This document shows, piece after piece, positions 63,220-64,000 of a stretch of 64,000 nt of DNA. The notes beneath the pieces were generated by a model. It was not told the origin of the DNA, searched no databases, and was given only the letters and a program-made list of their open reading frames with translations. Each line of letters opens with the position of its first letter. Position 1 is the stretch's first letter. The DNA lies in the NCBI RefSeq assembly GCF_037325665.1, contig NC_090246.1:58562004-58626003 (forward strand). Direction: 5' to 3'. The position numbers and the translations under genes were made by a program. The DNA comes from Littorina saxatilis (Eukaryota > Mollusca > Gastropoda > Littorinimorpha > Littorinidae).

Positions 63220-64000
63220 GTGAGGAAATTGACTTGTGCTAATAATAATATTGAAATTGGTAGCGTTTTGCCGATTACGCGAAATGGGCAAAAATTTTGC
63301 CAGTTCCGCGAATTCGGCACAGCATATAATCATATAACCCTGTGACATTAGGTGTTTGACCTTAAAAGTAATTAAACTAAGGCCAAACCTATTTTTTCCT
63401 GCTCACCTTAAACTTTTCTTTGAACTAGGCGGTAGCCGGAGAACCGATGAGTCAGTTGCAGAGCTCACAGGCTCAAGAACTGGCACTCACAAGAAGCATT
63501 CGAAATAGAGTTTTGGTGGGGATTTTTTTGGAAAAAAAGGAGGATGCAAGATTTTAAAAAACAAACTATTCTGTTTGTGTGAATCAATCCCAAACAAACT
63601 GGACCTTGGTCTGCAGTACTACACACTACACTAAGGAGGTAACTCACTGACTGTCATATAATAATAATAATAATAATAATGATATTTATAATTATATGGC
63701 GCAAATCTTAATATAGTTCTAAGCACCTATCAGTATCAGGCAAAAAAAAGGAACATGTATTTTGAGAGCTACAGTACTTGTGAGTACATGTACCAGTTCT
63801 CTAGCCTGGGGGCTCCATAACTGACTTGTCCGTTCCCGAGCCACTCTGGAGAGAGACAAAAACATTAAAAAAAAAAACCATACACTACGGAGAAAAAATG
63901 TACTAACTCAGTAACTGCAGACTTACTATACTTGTGTTGCTTGTCAAAAAATAAAATGACCTTCCTACTCCTAGCTACCTTGTAGTAGTAACCTACCTTA
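63220..64000. other. NUF2 intron 1 start, no second exon seen
   Basis: Includes a SINE-like fragment at about 63658-63745 beginning with an AATAATAAT run and TATGGCGCAAATC. Otherwise nothing recognised. Confidence 0.5.

Noticed and set aside
63220-63345. Extension of the NUF2 exon to the end of the open frame at 63345
   Set aside because: The family resemblance stops at KKPD, exactly at a GTGAGG donor; the remainder looks like intron.

Overview
This is nuclear DNA of an intron-rich, repeat-rich invertebrate, most likely a marine gastropod mollusc. Four animal genes with canonical GT-AG introns are recognisable. The interspersed repeats (tRNA-headed SINEs, a short-TIR family starting ACATTTAGTCAAG, DIRS and Penelope-like retroelements, many MITEs, long CA/GA/CT microsatellites) look molluscan. 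The placement is inference from family resemblance, not from a search.

Layout. (1) 857-12053, minus strand: isovaleryl-CoA dehydrogenase (IVD), first ten coding exons; the last exon(s) lie left of the window. Exon 8, which carries the catalytic glutamate, is present in three intact, equal-length, phase-identical copies, apparently a mutually exclusive exon cassette. (2) 12054-15136: divergent region between IVD and the next gene, with a duplicated block that looks like two promoter/first-exon units, later hit by a MITE and a retroposon. (3) 15137-48363, plus strand: a complete group VI calcium-independent phospholipase A2 (PLA2G6/iPLA2-beta type), 16 coding exons, 813 codons, with ankyrin repeats and a patatin-like lipase domain. 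Its 14-kb ninth intron is filled by a nest of mobile elements: an old DIRS-type element (25511-39290) hit by a hAT element, by a younger near-whole DIRS element (28198-34375) and by a TA-flanked MITE. Intron 11 holds a 5'-truncated Penelope-like element and a near-perfect palindrome. (4) 48364-57036: no gene recognised, only SINEs, TTAA-flanked MITEs and a 1-kb pyrimidine minisatellite. (5) 57037-58438, minus strand: PDRG1, complete, 135 codons in three exons. (6) 59311-61904: a foldback element with tandemly repeated inverted arms and a nested hAT-like element. (7) 63112-63219, plus strand: first coding exon of a probable NUF2 kinetochore gene, continuing past the right edge.

The four genes do not form a pathway. 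IVD acts in mitochondrial leucine breakdown, iPLA2 in phospholipid remodelling, PDRG1 in a prefoldin-like co-chaperone and NUF2 in the kinetochore. The features most worth following are the triplicated IVD catalytic exon, the duplicated iPLA2 promoter region and the nested DIRS elements.
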